From positions 1-64,000 of the forward strand of contig JAXHVO010000026.1 in assembly GCA_034189135.1 (NCBI GenBank): DNA of 64,000 nucleotides, written 5' to 3'. Source of the stretch: Thermodesulfobacteriota bacterium (lineage in GTDB: Bacteria; Desulfobacterota; Desulfobacteria; Desulfobacterales; JAUWMJ01). The translations under genes were made by a program, and so were the position numbers. The notes under the pieces were generated by a model. The model searched no databases, was not told the DNA's origin, and was given only the letters and a program-made list of their open reading frames with translations. This document shows, in pieces, positions 9,791-18,463 of the stretch (positions are counted from its first letter, which is position 1; every line of letters starts with the position of its first letter).

Positions 9791-9836
9791 ACAGCTTCCT
9801 CATTTACAACGGAACCTGCTTATGACAATTATTATA
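9791..9836 (+). repeat. solo right arm of the 220-bp palindromic repeat
   Basis: This 46-bp segment aligns with the right end of the elements at 14037-14256 and 15995-16215, from CAGnTTCCTCATTTA through CGGAAC to ACAATTATTATA. No matching left arm is visible upstream, where the lipoprotein gene lies. It looks like a degenerate fragment of the same family. Confidence 0.55.
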
Positions 9837-9927
9837 AGAACGACTTTTTTCCTGGAATTACCGGAAAGTCTTTTAGGCAAATTCCTGGGTGAAAAACCTG
9901 TCCATAAATTTATGAAAAGTTGAAATT

Positions 9928-11187
9928 ATGCATCATTTTACCTATCGCCAAAATCAGCTGCACTGTGAAGATGTGCCGCTTAAAGAAATAGCTGAAAAGG
10001 TGGGAACTCCATTTTATATATACAGCTATGCGACTTTAAAACGACATTTTGTTGCTTTTGACCAGGCATTTGAAGGGGTAAAACGGCTGGTTTGTTACAG
10101 TGCAAAAGCAAATTCTAACCATGCCATTTTAACATTGTTAAAAAACCTTGGCAGCGGGCTGGACATTGTTTCCGGCGGTGAGCTGTACCGTGGACTCAAG
10201 GCCGGTATTTCACCTGACCGGATTGTCTATTCGGGGGTAGGAAAGCGTATTGACGAGATCGACTATGCCCTTAAGTCCGGTATTTTAATGTTTAACGTTG
10301 AATCTCTTGAAGAGCTTGACCTGATCGATAAGCGGGCCGCTAGGTTAAAAAAGAAAGCCCCGGTGGCCATTCGCGTGAATCCCGATGTTGACCCGCAGAC
10401 CCATCCTTATATTTCAACGGGATTGAAAAAAAACAAGTTCGGGATTGATAGGAAGACTTCAGTGGAAGGATATAAAGCAGCAAAGGCGCTGGAAAATATA
10501 CAGATAATAGGGATTGACTGTCACATCGGTTCACAGATTACACAGGTTCAACCTTTTAAAGAAGCGTTAAAAAGTTTGAAATCTCTGATTGCTGAGCTGA
10601 AAGAGATCGGGATCGAAATAAAATATCTTGATATGGGGGGAGGTCTCGGAATTACATATGATGATGAGTCTCCACCCCATCTTAATGAGTATGCCAAAGC
10701 GATTGTTGAATCATTGAAAAAGGACAACCTTAAACTTATTCTTGAGCCTGGCAGGGTGATAGTGGGAAATGCCGGAATTCTGGTTACCAAGGCGTTGTTC
10801 AGGAAATCGAGCAGTGTTAAAGAGTTTATTATTGTTGATGCAGGAATGAATGATCTTTTACGCCCAACCCTGTATAATGCATTTCATGCCATTTGGCCGG
10901 TGGTAAAAAACGGTGATGAACTGGTAAAAGCTGATATTGTCGGGCCTATTTGTGAAAGCAGTGATTTTCTTGCTGCCGACCGGAAGCTTCCTGATGTAAA
11001 AAACGGTGACCTTATAGCGGTGATGAGTGCCGGTGCATACGGATTTGCCATGGCATCAAATTATTGTTCCAGGCTGAAGGTGGCTGAAGTGATGGTAAGG
11101 GATAACCGATTTCACGTGGTCACCCAACGGCAGGATTACCAAGATCTGGTCAGAGGAGAGTCGGTGCCACCGTTTATAAGCATATGA
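9928..11187 (+). CDS. lysA: diaminopimelate decarboxylase
   Basis: A 419-residue fold-type III PLP enzyme that makes lysine from meso-DAP. The cofactor lysine is Lys60 in CYSAKAN, the HIGSQI loop is present, the phosphate-binding GGGLGI follows, and CESSDFLA with Cys342 supplies the active-site residue from the partner subunit. Length is normal. It overlaps dapF by 4 bp (ATGA at 11184-11187). The arrangement LptM-like, lysA, dapF, dapL forms a lysine/DAP unit after the arginine genes. Confidence 0.96.
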   Translation: MHHFTYRQNQLHCEDVPLKEIAEKVGTPFYIYSYATLKRHFVAFDQAFEGVKRLVCYSAKANSNHAILTLLKNLGSGLDIVSGGELYRGLKAGISPDRIVYSGVGKRIDEIDYALKSGILMFNVESLEELDLIDKRAARLKKKAPVAIRVNPDVDPQTHPYISTGLKKNKFGIDRKTSVEGYKAAKALENIQIIGIDCHIGSQITQVQPFKEALKSLKSLIAELKEIGIEIKYLDMGGGLGITYDDESPPHLNEYAKAIVESLKKDNLKLILEPGRVIVGNAGILVTKALFRKSSSVKEFIIVDAGMNDLLRPTLYNAFHAIWPVVKNGDELVKADIVGPICESSDFLAADRKLPDVKNGDLIAVMSAGAYGFAMASNYCSRLKVAEVMVRDNRFHVVTQRQDYQDLVRGESVPPFISI

Positions 11188-12056
11188 AAAAAATCAAATT
11201 CTATAAAATGAGCGGCAGTGGCAATGATTTTATCATCATCGACAACCGGGAGCATGTCGTTGAAGAAAAGAATCTATCGAATTTTATTTCAAGTGTATGC
11301 CGCAGAAAAATGTCTGTGGGTGCGGACGGAATGATACTGATTGAAAATGCTGACAGTGTTGATTTTAAGTGGCGTTTTTTCAATTCCGACGGAAGCAGGG
11401 CTGAAATGTGCGGTAACGGGGCAAGGTGTGCGGCACGGTTTGCCTACTTAAATGAAATTGCCGGGCCCCGGATGTCCTTTGAAACCGATGTGGGGATTAT
11501 CTCGGCCCAGGTTAAAGATGATCTGGTGAAAGTAAAAATGACGGATGCGCAGGATCTTAAGGTCGATTTAACTGTAAATACGGCCGATGGAGCTATAACA
11601 GTCAGCAGTATCAATACCGGTGTGCCCCATGTAGTCATGGCCGTGGATAATATAGATGATGTTGAGGTTGTTGAACTGGGCCGGAAGATCCGGTATCACA
11701 AAAAATTTGCTCCTGCTGGAACCAATGTCAATTTTTACTGTCCGGTGGAGAAAGATAAAATATCGATACGAACCTATGAACGAGGGGTGGAAGACGAGAC
11801 TCTGGCATGCGGCACAGGCGCGGTTGCCAGTGCGCTGGTTTACGCAAATAAAACAAAGGTAAAATCACCCATAGCTGTCAGGACAAAAAGCGGTGGGTGG
11901 CTGTTGATTTTTTTTACAGAAGAAAAGGGGGTGTTTGGAAATATTTATCTCCAGGGAGATGCGCGTATCATTTACAGGGGTGAAATGTCAGAAGATGCTA
12001 TAAACTATGTTCGTGCGGAAATTTTACCAAAGGAAACAAGACATGATGAGAATTGA
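11184..12056 (+). CDS. dapF: diaminopimelate epimerase
   Basis: A 290-residue PLP-independent racemase converting LL-DAP to meso-DAP for lysine and peptidoglycan. Both catalytic cysteines are present: Cys76 in EMCGNGARC and Cys209 in LACGTGA. The N-terminus KMSGSGNDF is also typical. It is coupled to lysA by a 4-bp overlap and overlaps the proposed dapL start by 14 bp. Confidence 0.96.
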   Translation: MKKIKFYKMSGSGNDFIIIDNREHVVEEKNLSNFISSVCRRKMSVGADGMILIENADSVDFKWRFFNSDGSRAEMCGNGARCAARFAYLNEIAGPRMSFETDVGIISAQVKDDLVKVKMTDAQDLKVDLTVNTADGAITVSSINTGVPHVVMAVDNIDDVEVVELGRKIRYHKKFAPAGTNVNFYCPVEKDKISIRTYERGVEDETLACGTGAVASALVYANKTKVKSPIAVRTKSGGWLLIFFTEEKGVFGNIYLQGDARIIYRGEMSEDAINYVRAEILPKETRHDEN

Positions 12057-13212
12057 AAAATCCAACAGGATAAGCAGTCTTCCGCCATACCTGTTCAAAG
12101 AAATTGACAGGCAAAAGGAAGAAGTAAAAAAACGCGGCATGGATATTATTGATCTGGGTGTGGGTGATCCGGATATGCCGACTCCGGGACACATTATTGA
12201 AGCCTTGAACAAGGCCGCGCAGGATCCGGCAAATCATAAATACCCGTCATATTCCGGTATGGGTGATTTTAATGATGCGGTTGCCCGATGGTATAAGCGA
12301 AGATTTAAGGTGACGGTCGATCCCGCCAAGGAAGTTGTGACACTTATCGGCTCAAAAGAGGGGATTGCTCATATTTCCCTTGCCTTTATCAATCCAGGGG
12401 ACGCAGCCCTGGTGACAAATCCCGGTTATCCCGTGTATGACATTGGTGTTAAGTTTGCAGGCGGGGAGACATATTTCATGGATCTGTTAAAGGAAAATCG
12501 TTTTCTGCCGGATCTTGAAGCCGTGCCGGCGGATGTGGTTAAGAAAACAAAAATGATGTTTCTTAATTATCCCAACAACCCCACATCAGCAGTGGCCAAC
12601 GGGGAGTTTTTCAAACAAGTTGTTTCCTTTGCACAGGCGAATAATATTATTATATGCCACGATGCCGCATACACGGAATTGGCTTTTGACGGATACCGCC
12701 CGGAAAGTTTTCTGGAAACAGATGGGGCCGCAGATGTGGGTATAGAATTTCATTCCCTTTCCAAGACATACAACATGACCGGTTGGCGTATCGGATTTGC
12801 GGTGGGCAGGGCAGAGGTGATTCAGGCCCTTGGCCAGATTAAAAGCAATATTGATTCCGGTGCTTTTCAGGCAGTGCAATTTGCTGGAATAGCTGCTCTT
12901 GAAGAGGATCAAACCTGTGTCCGTGAAATGAACGCAGAATATACCAAGCGTCGTGATATTCTGGTTGATGGGCTGCTGAGCGTGGGACTTTCGGTGGAAA
13001 AGCCAAAGGCAACTTTTTATACCTGGATTGAGGTTCCTCGAGGTTACACATCAGCAGAATTTGCCAGTCACCTGTTGCTAAAAGCAGGTATTGTTGCCAC
13101 GCCGGGCAATGGATTCGGGAAAGCCGGTGAGGGGTATGTTCGAATGACGCTAACGGTCAGCCAGGATAGGCTTAAGGAAGCGGTTGACAGAATCCGTAAT
13201 ATCGGTTTTTAA
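12043..13212 (+). CDS. dapL: LL-diaminopimelate aminotransferase
   Basis: A 389-residue class I/II PLP aminotransferase that converts tetrahydrodipicolinate directly to LL-DAP, bypassing the acylated route. The PLP lysine is Lys241 in HSLSKTYNMTGWR. NYPNNPTSA and DLGVGDPD are family hallmarks. A longer frame begins at 12007, but AAGGAA at 12030-12035 fits ATG 12043 (or 12046). The position after dapF and lysA strongly supports DapL over a general aspartate aminotransferase. Confidence 0.9.
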   Translation: MMRIEKSNRISSLPPYLFKEIDRQKEEVKKRGMDIIDLGVGDPDMPTPGHIIEALNKAAQDPANHKYPSYSGMGDFNDAVARWYKRRFKVTVDPAKEVVTLIGSKEGIAHISLAFINPGDAALVTNPGYPVYDIGVKFAGGETYFMDLLKENRFLPDLEAVPADVVKKTKMMFLNYPNNPTSAVANGEFFKQVVSFAQANNIIICHDAAYTELAFDGYRPESFLETDGAADVGIEFHSLSKTYNMTGWRIGFAVGRAEVIQALGQIKSNIDSGAFQAVQFAGIAALEEDQTCVREMNAEYTKRRDILVDGLLSVGLSVEKPKATFYTWIEVPRGYTSAEFASHLLLKAGIVATPGNGFGKAGEGYVRMTLTVSQDRLKEAVDRIRNIGF

Positions 13213-13719
13213 ATGAAAAGGCATGCGGTTTATATTTGTGTGGGTTCCAATATCGGAAATAAACTTGAAAACTGCAAAAAAGGTGTTGACGCACTGATAA
13301 GGTCGGGTGCAGTGATGCTCAAAGCCCAGTCTCCCTACTATAAAACCGATCCTGTGGATTATGTGGATCAGGACTGGTTTATTAATTACGCCATAAAGAT
13401 TGAAACTTCATTAAATCCTTTTAAACTTTTAAGCAGGCTAAAGTCCATTCAGCAACATGCCGGTCGCACCAATGATACCATACGGTTTGGCCCCCGTATT
13501 CTTGATATGGATATCATTTTATTTGGCAGTGTGGTTATAAATTCAAAGGATTTGATCGTTCCGCATCCAAGGATGCATACAAGGCGCTTTGTATTAAAGC
13601 CTATTTGTGATATAGATGCGGATGTCGTTCATCCTGTTTTTAAAAAAAACATGAAATATCTTCTAGAGCATCTAAATGATGGAGAACAGGGGATAGAAGA
13701 GTATAAATGCGATTACTGA
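13213..13719 (+). CDS. folK: HPPK, folate pyrophosphokinase
   Basis: A 168-residue 6-hydroxymethyl-7,8-dihydropterin pyrophosphokinase of folate synthesis. YICVGSNIGNK opens the protein and the signature RFGPRILDMDIILFG carries the two magnesium-binding aspartates. The C-terminal HPRMHTRRFVLKPI is conserved. The start follows the dapL stop directly with no gap, so expression is coupled. Its end overlaps the next gene by 13 bp. Confidence 0.93.
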   Translation: MKRHAVYICVGSNIGNKLENCKKGVDALIRSGAVMLKAQSPYYKTDPVDYVDQDWFINYAIKIETSLNPFKLLSRLKSIQQHAGRTNDTIRFGPRILDMDIILFGSVVINSKDLIVPHPRMHTRRFVLKPICDIDADVVHPVFKKNMKYLLEHLNDGEQGIEEYKCDY

Positions 13720-13967
13720 TCATTATAGGGATTGCATACCTTGCATACCGGGCTTTGAAATCCTGGATGCTGAAAAATGTATCCACAGAGAAAACGGTAA
13801 CCGGACAAAAAGCTGGTGAAATCGATGATGTAATGGTAAAGGATCCTTTTTGCCAGGTTTATTTTCCTAAAAGAAACGGGGTGCATCTGAAAGTTGATGG
13901 CAAAGATCTCTATTTTTGCAGCAGGGAGTGCAGAGACCGGTTTATTGAAATGAGGAAGAAAACATAA
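13707..13967 (+). CDS. membrane-anchored YHS/TRASH-like metal-binding protein
   Basis: An 86-residue protein with one N-terminal membrane segment (about 2-15) and a C-terminal small metal-binding domain: KDPFCQVYFP (Cys49) and LYFCSRECRDRF (Cys71, Cys75). This is the pattern of YHS/TRASH domains, which bind metals. It overlaps folK by 13 bp and ends the biosynthetic run. Function beyond metal binding is not known; the orientation of the domain is probably cytoplasmic or periplasmic depending on topology, which I cannot settle. Confidence 0.75.
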   Translation: MRLLIIIGIAYLAYRALKSWMLKNVSTEKTVTGQKAGEIDDVMVKDPFCQVYFPKRNGVHLKVDGKDLYFCSRECRDRFIEMRKKT

Positions 13968-14036
13968 GGCAGAAGAAAAGTAAACAATCTACCTTCAGAG
14001 GATATGATTTTAAAAATGATACAGATTTTTAGAGAG

Positions 14037-14256
14037 CATATAATTTTGCCATAAATATATTCCGTTTTAAACGATGAGAAACTCGTATATAAGAGCTCGT
14101 AAAGAAAGAACAGACTGACCATATTATAATTGATTTCGTTATTAGAACTATCTTAATAAATTGACCATATTCTCTCAAAGTTCTTTCTTAACGATCTCTA
14201 ATACACTCGGACAGTTTCCTCATTTAAAACGGAACATATTTATGGCAATTACTATA
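14037..14256. repeat. 220-bp palindromic intergenic repeat, copy 1
   Basis: The whole element is an imperfect inverted repeat. The left arm begins TTTTGCCATAAATATATTCC and the reverse complement of the right end reads AATTGCCATAAATATGTTCC, with pairing continuing through CGTTTTAAA, GAGAAACT, AAGAAAGAAC and the middle. It is roughly 80% identical to copy 2 at 15995-16215 by eye. It fills most of the space between 13967 and 14289 and has no coding potential. A MITE or a large structured intergenic repeat are both possible. Confidence 0.8.
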
Positions 14257-14288
14257 ACCGAAAATATTGTCACAGGAGGTTTTTATAG

Positions 14289-14936
14289 ATGAAATTTTTT
14301 ATTGATACGGCAAACATAAACGAAATTAAAGAAGCCGCTAAAATGGGAATGGCTGACGGCGTGACCACCAACCCGTCTTTGATTTCTAAAGAAGGGCGTG
14401 ATTTTGAAGAGGTGATTAAGGAAATTTGTCAAATTGTGGATGGGCCCATAAGCGCTGAAGTCATAAGCACAGATGCCGAGGGTATGGTTAAAGAGGCTCG
14501 TCATCTGGCCGGTATCCATAGCAATATAGTAGTAAAAATTCCCATGACCGTGGATGGATTGAAGGCAACACGCACCCTTACCGCCGAGGGAATAAAGACA
14601 AACGTTACCCTGGTTTTTTCACCCCTGCAGGCCCTTATGGCGGCTAAAGCCGGGGCGACCTATGTGAGTCCGTTTGTGGGACGTCTTGACGATTTGTCCC
14701 ATGAGGGGCTGTTGCTAGTGGAACAGATTGTTGAAATATACAGCAACTATGGCTATGATACTGAAATTATTGTGGCCAGCGTGAGAAACCCGCTTCATGT
14801 ACTTGATGCTGCAATGATGGGGGCGGACATTGCCACCATACCTTTTAATGTGCTTGGCAAGCTGGCTGCGCATCCTTTGACAGATAAAGGACTGAAAAGC
14901 TTTCTGGATGACTGGGACAAGATGAAAAAACAATAA
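14289..14936 (+). CDS. fsa: transaldolase-like fructose-6-phosphate aldolase
   Basis: A 215-residue small class I aldolase of the FSA/TalC group. The N-terminus [20 protein letters not shown], and the Schiff-base lysine Lys83 in VVKIPMT are diagnostic, as is the C-terminal TIPFNVL. It either cleaves fructose 6-phosphate or acts as a transaldolase; the sequence alone does not decide. RBS AGGAGGT lies at 14274-14280. It is preceded by the palindromic repeat and followed 16 bp later by pgsA. Confidence 0.9.
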   Translation: MKFFIDTANINEIKEAAKMGMADGVTTNPSLISKEGRDFEEVIKEICQIVDGPISAEVISTDAEGMVKEARHLAGIHSNIVVKIPMTVDGLKATRTLTAEGIKTNVTLVFSPLQALMAAKAGATYVSPFVGRLDDLSHEGLLLVEQIVEIYSNYGYDTEIIVASVRNPLHVLDAAMMGADIATIPFNVLGKLAAHPLTDKGLKSFLDDWDKMKKQ

Positions 14937-14952
14937 GACCCTAAGGAAAAAA

Positions 14953-15519
14953 ATGTTACCCAAAGGCGGTTTAAAAAAAATATTGAGTCATCCGAACAGC
15001 TTGACCCTTTTCAGGATTCTGGCTGTGCCGGTCATTGTCATCCTGTTGTTGTTTCCTAACAGATTGCTTACATTTGTCGCCGCCATCATATTCAGTGCAG
15101 CGGCAATTACCGATTATCTTGATGGATACCTTGCTCGGCGAAGGGGGCTGGTGACTGACCTTGGAAAGGTCATGGATCCGGTTGCCGACAAGCTTTTGGT
15201 TTCCTGTTCGTTTATTATGCTGGCATCACTTCACTGGATACCCGCATGGATCGTGTGTATCATCATCGGCAGGGAAATTGCCGTTACCGGACTAAGAAAC
15301 ATCATCGCTGAAAAGGGGGAGGATATTTCCGCCTCCTGGCTTGGAAAATATAAAACAGGGTTTCAAATCGCAGCCATTATACCGCTGATATTTCATTATC
15401 CGTATTTTGGAATTAACTTGAATGCGATTGGCTATTTTTTTTTGATAGGGGCTCTGGTGTTTACCGTATGGTCAGGTGTTGACTATTTTGTAAGATTTAG
15501 AAGGCTGCTTAAACTGTAA
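14953..15519 (+). CDS. pgsA: CDP-diacylglycerol-glycerol-3-phosphate phosphatidyltransferase
   Basis: A 188-residue integral membrane enzyme that makes phosphatidylglycerol phosphate. The CDP-alcohol phosphatidyltransferase motif D-x2-DG-x2-AR-x8-G-x3-D-x3-D is complete: Asp54, Asp57, Gly58, Ala61, Arg62, Gly71, Asp75, Asp79. About five membrane helices are visible. PNSLTLFRI near the N-terminus is typical of PgsA. It follows the aldolase gene by 16 bp and precedes the tRNA pair. Confidence 0.92.
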   Translation: MLPKGGLKKILSHPNSLTLFRILAVPVIVILLLFPNRLLTFVAAIIFSAAAITDYLDGYLARRRGLVTDLGKVMDPVADKLLVSCSFIMLASLHWIPAWIVCIIIGREIAVTGLRNIIAEKGEDISASWLGKYKTGFQIAAIIPLIFHYPYFGINLNAIGYFFLIGALVFTVWSGVDYFVRFRRLLKL

Positions 15520-15687
15520 GGGCTTGGGAAGAAACAAGTTTATATCTGCCGCAACGATGCATCCCGCCCGGCGGAATGGCAAAAATTGGGAATATAATTG
15601 ATATTCTTACAGTTTTACACCTTACTATACGGGCACCTCAACTGCAAAAATGCGGACTTATTTTCCCCCGAGCCTTACGCTTTTTTA

Positions 15688-15716
15688 TTGACAAAAATTA
15701 TTAAAGACTCTAAATA
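15688..15716 (+). promoter_or_regulatory. promoter of the tRNA pair
   Basis: TTGACA at 15688-15693 and TAAATA at 15711-15716 are separated by 17 bp. The start would be near 15723, a few bases ahead of tRNA-Gly. The preceding 15520-15687 shows no gene. Confidence 0.65.
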
Positions 15717-15727
15717 AAAATAATTGA

Positions 15728-15802
15728 GCGGGAATAACTCAGTGGTAGAGTGCGACCTTGCCAAGGTCGAAGTCGCGGGTTCAAATCCCGTTTCCCGCTC
15801 CA
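15728..15802 (+). tRNA. tRNA-Gly (GCC)
   Basis: A 75-nt tRNA with acceptor stem GCGGGAA/TTCCCGC, anticodon stem CGACC/GGTCG, anticodon loop TTGCCAA (GCC at 15760-15762), T arm CGGGTTCAAATCCCG and an encoded CCA end. Confidence 0.97.
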
Positions 15803-15808
15803 TTTTTT

Positions 15809-15883
15809 GGCGGCATAGCCAAGTGGTAAGGCAGCGGTCTGCAAAACCGCTATTCACCAGTTCGAATCTGGTTGCCGCCTCCA
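15809..15883 (+). tRNA. tRNA-Cys (GCA)
   Basis: A 75-nt tRNA starting 6 nt after tRNA-Gly. The acceptor stem is GGCGGCA/TGCCGCC, the anticodon loop is CTGCAAA (GCA, Cys), the T arm is CCAGTTCGAATCTGG, and CCA is encoded. It is cotranscribed with tRNA-Gly. Confidence 0.97.
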
Positions 15884-15937
15884 ATTGAAAATGAGAATTG
15901 GCGTCCACACGCCATGTTAAACAAGGTTATGTCAGGC

Positions 15938-15970
15938 AAAGCCATCCCGACCTTATATCGGGGTGGCTTT
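15938..15970 (+). terminator. terminator of the tRNA operon
   Basis: A 13-bp stem (AAAGCCATCCCGA with TCGGGGTGGCTTT, one G-U pair) with a 7-nt loop, followed by TTGTATTTC. It lies 55 bp after tRNA-Cys. Confidence 0.7.
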
Positions 15971-15994
15971 TGTATTTCTTGGATCTTGAAAGTG

Positions 15995-16215
15995 ATATAC
16001 TGTTTCTCAAAAATATATTTCGTTTTAAACGATGAAAAGCTCGTATATAAGAAATCGCAAAGAAAAAACTCACTGTCTTTATTATAATTAATTTCGGTAT
16101 GACAACGGCTACAATAAATTAACCATATTGCATTTAAGTTCTTTCTTAACGATTTCTAATACACTCAGACAGTTTCCTCTTTTAAAACGGAACATATTTT
16201 TGAGAAATTACTATA
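15995..16215. repeat. palindromic intergenic repeat, copy 2
   Basis: A 221-bp homologue of the element at 14037-14256 with the same long inverted-repeat layout. The tips differ from copy 1 but match each other: TTTCTCAAAAATAT on the left and, as reverse complement, TTTCTCAAAAATAT on the right. It ends 8 bp before the RBS of the symporter gene, so its right arm would be part of the symporter leader. Confidence 0.8.
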
Positions 16216-16235
16216 GATAGCAAGGAGGCATCACT

Positions 16236-17858
16236 GTGTTCATCAAAGTATCTGTTTTGTGCGCCTATTTCCTGATTGTGCTTGGCATCGGTTTTATTGC
16301 CCGCACCCGCTGGAAATCATCTCCGGAAACCTACTTTCTGGCGGACAGAAAACTGGGCACCCTCATTCTGCTGGGAACCATGATTGCCACCAATTTTTCC
16401 GCCTTCACCGTTTTTGGCACTTCCGGTGCAGGCTATCGGGACGGGTATGCATTTTTTCCTATCATGGGTTTTGGTACGGGGTTTATGGCTCTGACTTTCT
16501 GGATAATTGGTCGGAAAATATGGCAGGTCGGTCGGAAATATGGATTGGTCACCCCACCGGAGTTGGTCAAAGAGTTGTATCAAAGCCCTTTTTTGTCCTT
16601 TTTATTCGCTCTGGTTATGATCATTTTTACCATTCCTTACCTGGCACTTCAGCCCATGGCCGCCGGTTATGCCCTGGAAGAGCTTTTAGGCCTTCCCTAT
16701 TTTTATGGATGTATTCTGGTGACCGGTATTATTTTACTGTACACCCTGCGTGGAGGACTGCGGGCGGTGGCATGGACAGATTTGTTTCAAGGTATGGTCC
16801 TGTTCCTTTTGCTAATTGCGTCACTGATTATTGTGGCATGGCATCATGGGGGATTTATTGAAGCCAACCAAAAAGTCCTGGCTTCAAATCCGGAACTTTT
16901 TTCACGACCCGGTGGGCAGGGAAAATATACGCTGGGAATCTGGTTTAGTTTCATGGTGCTTTGGTTTCTTTGTGACCCCATGTTTCCGCAGCTGTTCCAG
17001 CGATTTTTTTCCGCCCGAAATGACCGCAGTATTTCTCGCATTATGATCTTTTATCCGATGGTTTGCAGTGTGGTTTTTTTAATGCCGATTGCTGTGGGAG
17101 TTCTCGGGCATCTTTCTTTCCCGGGACTGGTGGGCAAACAGGCTGACCGTATTTTACCTCTGGTGTTGATTTTAATCTCAGGCGATTTTATGGCCGCACT
17201 GATTATGGCAGCCGGACTGGCGGCCCTCATGTCCACTATGGATTCTCAACTGTTGACGTTAAGTTCTATTTTTACCAGAGACGTGGTTCCCTTGTTTCAG
17301 AAAGCAACTAAAGAAACCAGTGCATCCGGTCGTATCTTAGTGGTTTTGCTGAGCCTGGCCGGTCTCGCACTGGCCTATCGCCCGCCGGCTACCATTCTTC
17401 AGATTGCCACCCAAACCTTTACCGGTTTGGCGGTTTTGTTCCCCACGGTGATATTCGGCCTCTATTTTAAAAGAGTCTTTTCCCTTGCTGCCATTTTTTC
17501 AATTATCTGCGGCGAAAGTGCGCTGATATGCTTTTATTTCAAACTGTTTACCACCAAAACATTTCTGCCGGTGATATGGGTGATGATCATCACCTTTTTG
17601 GTTTACCTTTTTACCCATGTATTCTTGTTGTGGAGGGAAAAAACACTGCAAATTTGCCTGCCCGAATGGCTATATGACAGATATGTTTGGCTCCTGTTGG
17701 TAATCTTTCTGCTTGCCATGGACTTCTGGGCATGGGGCAAAGTTGAGCCGGTCTTTTTCGGGATTCCGCTATGGGTCGGGTATTTTGTTGGGCTGTCTGC
17801 ATTGCAAACAGTTATAATGGGACACCTGATAAACCAAACAAGTGCAAAAAACAGTTAA
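16236..17858 (+). CDS. sodium:solute symporter family protein
   Basis: A 540-residue inner-membrane transporter with about 13 hydrophobic helices. The N-terminal ETYFLADRKLG segment and the GDFMAALIMAAGLAALMSTMDSQLL-type helix near residues 305-340 are typical of the SSS (solute:Na+ symporter) family. The substrate cannot be read; proline, pantothenate and carboxylates are all known in the family. The start is GTG at 16236 with AAGGAGG at 16222-16228. It is preceded by the palindromic repeat and ends convergently against an outer-membrane protein remnant. Confidence 0.88.
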   Translation: MFIKVSVLCAYFLIVLGIGFIARTRWKSSPETYFLADRKLGTLILLGTMIATNFSAFTVFGTSGAGYRDGYAFFPIMGFGTGFMALTFWIIGRKIWQVGRKYGLVTPPELVKELYQSPFLSFLFALVMIIFTIPYLALQPMAAGYALEELLGLPYFYGCILVTGIILLYTLRGGLRAVAWTDLFQGMVLFLLLIASLIIVAWHHGGFIEANQKVLASNPELFSRPGGQGKYTLGIWFSFMVLWFLCDPMFPQLFQRFFSARNDRSISRIMIFYPMVCSVVFLMPIAVGVLGHLSFPGLVGKQADRILPLVLILISGDFMAALIMAAGLAALMSTMDSQLLTLSSIFTRDVVPLFQKATKETSASGRILVVLLSLAGLALAYRPPATILQIATQTFTGLAVLFPTVIFGLYFKRVFSLAAIFSIICGESALICFYFKLFTTKTFLPVIWVMIITFLVYLFTHVFLLWREKTLQICLPEWLYDRYVWLLLVIFLLAMDFWAWGKVEPVFFGIPLWVGYFVGLSALQTVIMGHLINQTSAKNS

Positions 17859-18157
17859 AAATGATATTCAACAGCGGCAAAAATACCTTTCTGGCTGACA
17901 GCCTGTCCCTCAACTTTTGCCAAAATAGAAGGGGTCAGGAAAATTTCAACTCCGGCAAAAGCACCAAAACTATGTTCGTTTTCCAGCTCATCCTCGTATA
18001 TTAATGAAGTTACAGATGGAGCAAGACCGGTAAGCTGTTCACGCCTGGTCTTTTCATCATATTTTAAAAAAACCCCTCCGAGATAAACGGCATACCTGGG
18101 GCGGGAAAAGCCAATTTCCCCCTTAATTGACAAGTCTTTAAATTCAGTCTCTTTATT
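17855..18157 (-). pseudogene. C-terminal remnant of an outer-membrane beta-barrel protein
   Basis: About 100 codons open on the minus strand, with a stop (TAA) immediately upstream and no normal start; TTG at 18133 is the only candidate. The translation shows alternating beta-strand patterns (RYAVYLGGVFLKY, GAFAGVEIFL, ILAKVEGQAV) and ends GIFAAVEYHF, the aromatic C-terminal signal recognised by the BAM complex. No signal peptide is present. I read it as the tail of a decayed porin-like gene. It overlaps the symporter stop by 4 bp. A short intact protein is less likely. Confidence 0.55.
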
Positions 18158-18463
18158 TTAAAATATTAATAAACTTATCATGTTATTTTCTAATTTTTGA
18201 ACAGTTTAGTATAATATTTGTTAATTTATCGGTTACAATCTCAAATTGTTCACAAAATCATACAGCCTCATTTACAAAAACATAACTATCTTACCAGAAT
18301 ATTCTTCGTTCATCATCAGCTAAAGCATAACCAAAAGATATTACAATATATTTAATTTTTAATTCTAAGTGGAATGCAACTTGCAATAGTCTAGTTTCAC
18401 GTTCTCCGAACCATTTGTTTTAACCTATTTTCTAAATAAATATTGCTCCAAAGAGGTAAAGCT
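18158..18463. other. intergenic region upstream of the FN3 protein
   Basis: About 306 bp of AT-rich sequence with many in-frame stops in all frames. It may contain the decayed 5' part of the outer-membrane remnant and the promoter of the gene at 18464. I see no convincing paired promoter boxes, RNA structure or repeat. Confidence 0.5.

Noticed and set aside
9741-9923. 60-residue frame between the lipoprotein and lysA
   Set aside because: Overlaps the lipoprotein gene and the repeat fragment; no RBS or family features.
15675-15908. 77-residue minus-strand frame across the tRNA pair
   Set aside because: It is the antisense translation of two tRNA genes, a well-known spurious protein pattern; no RBS.
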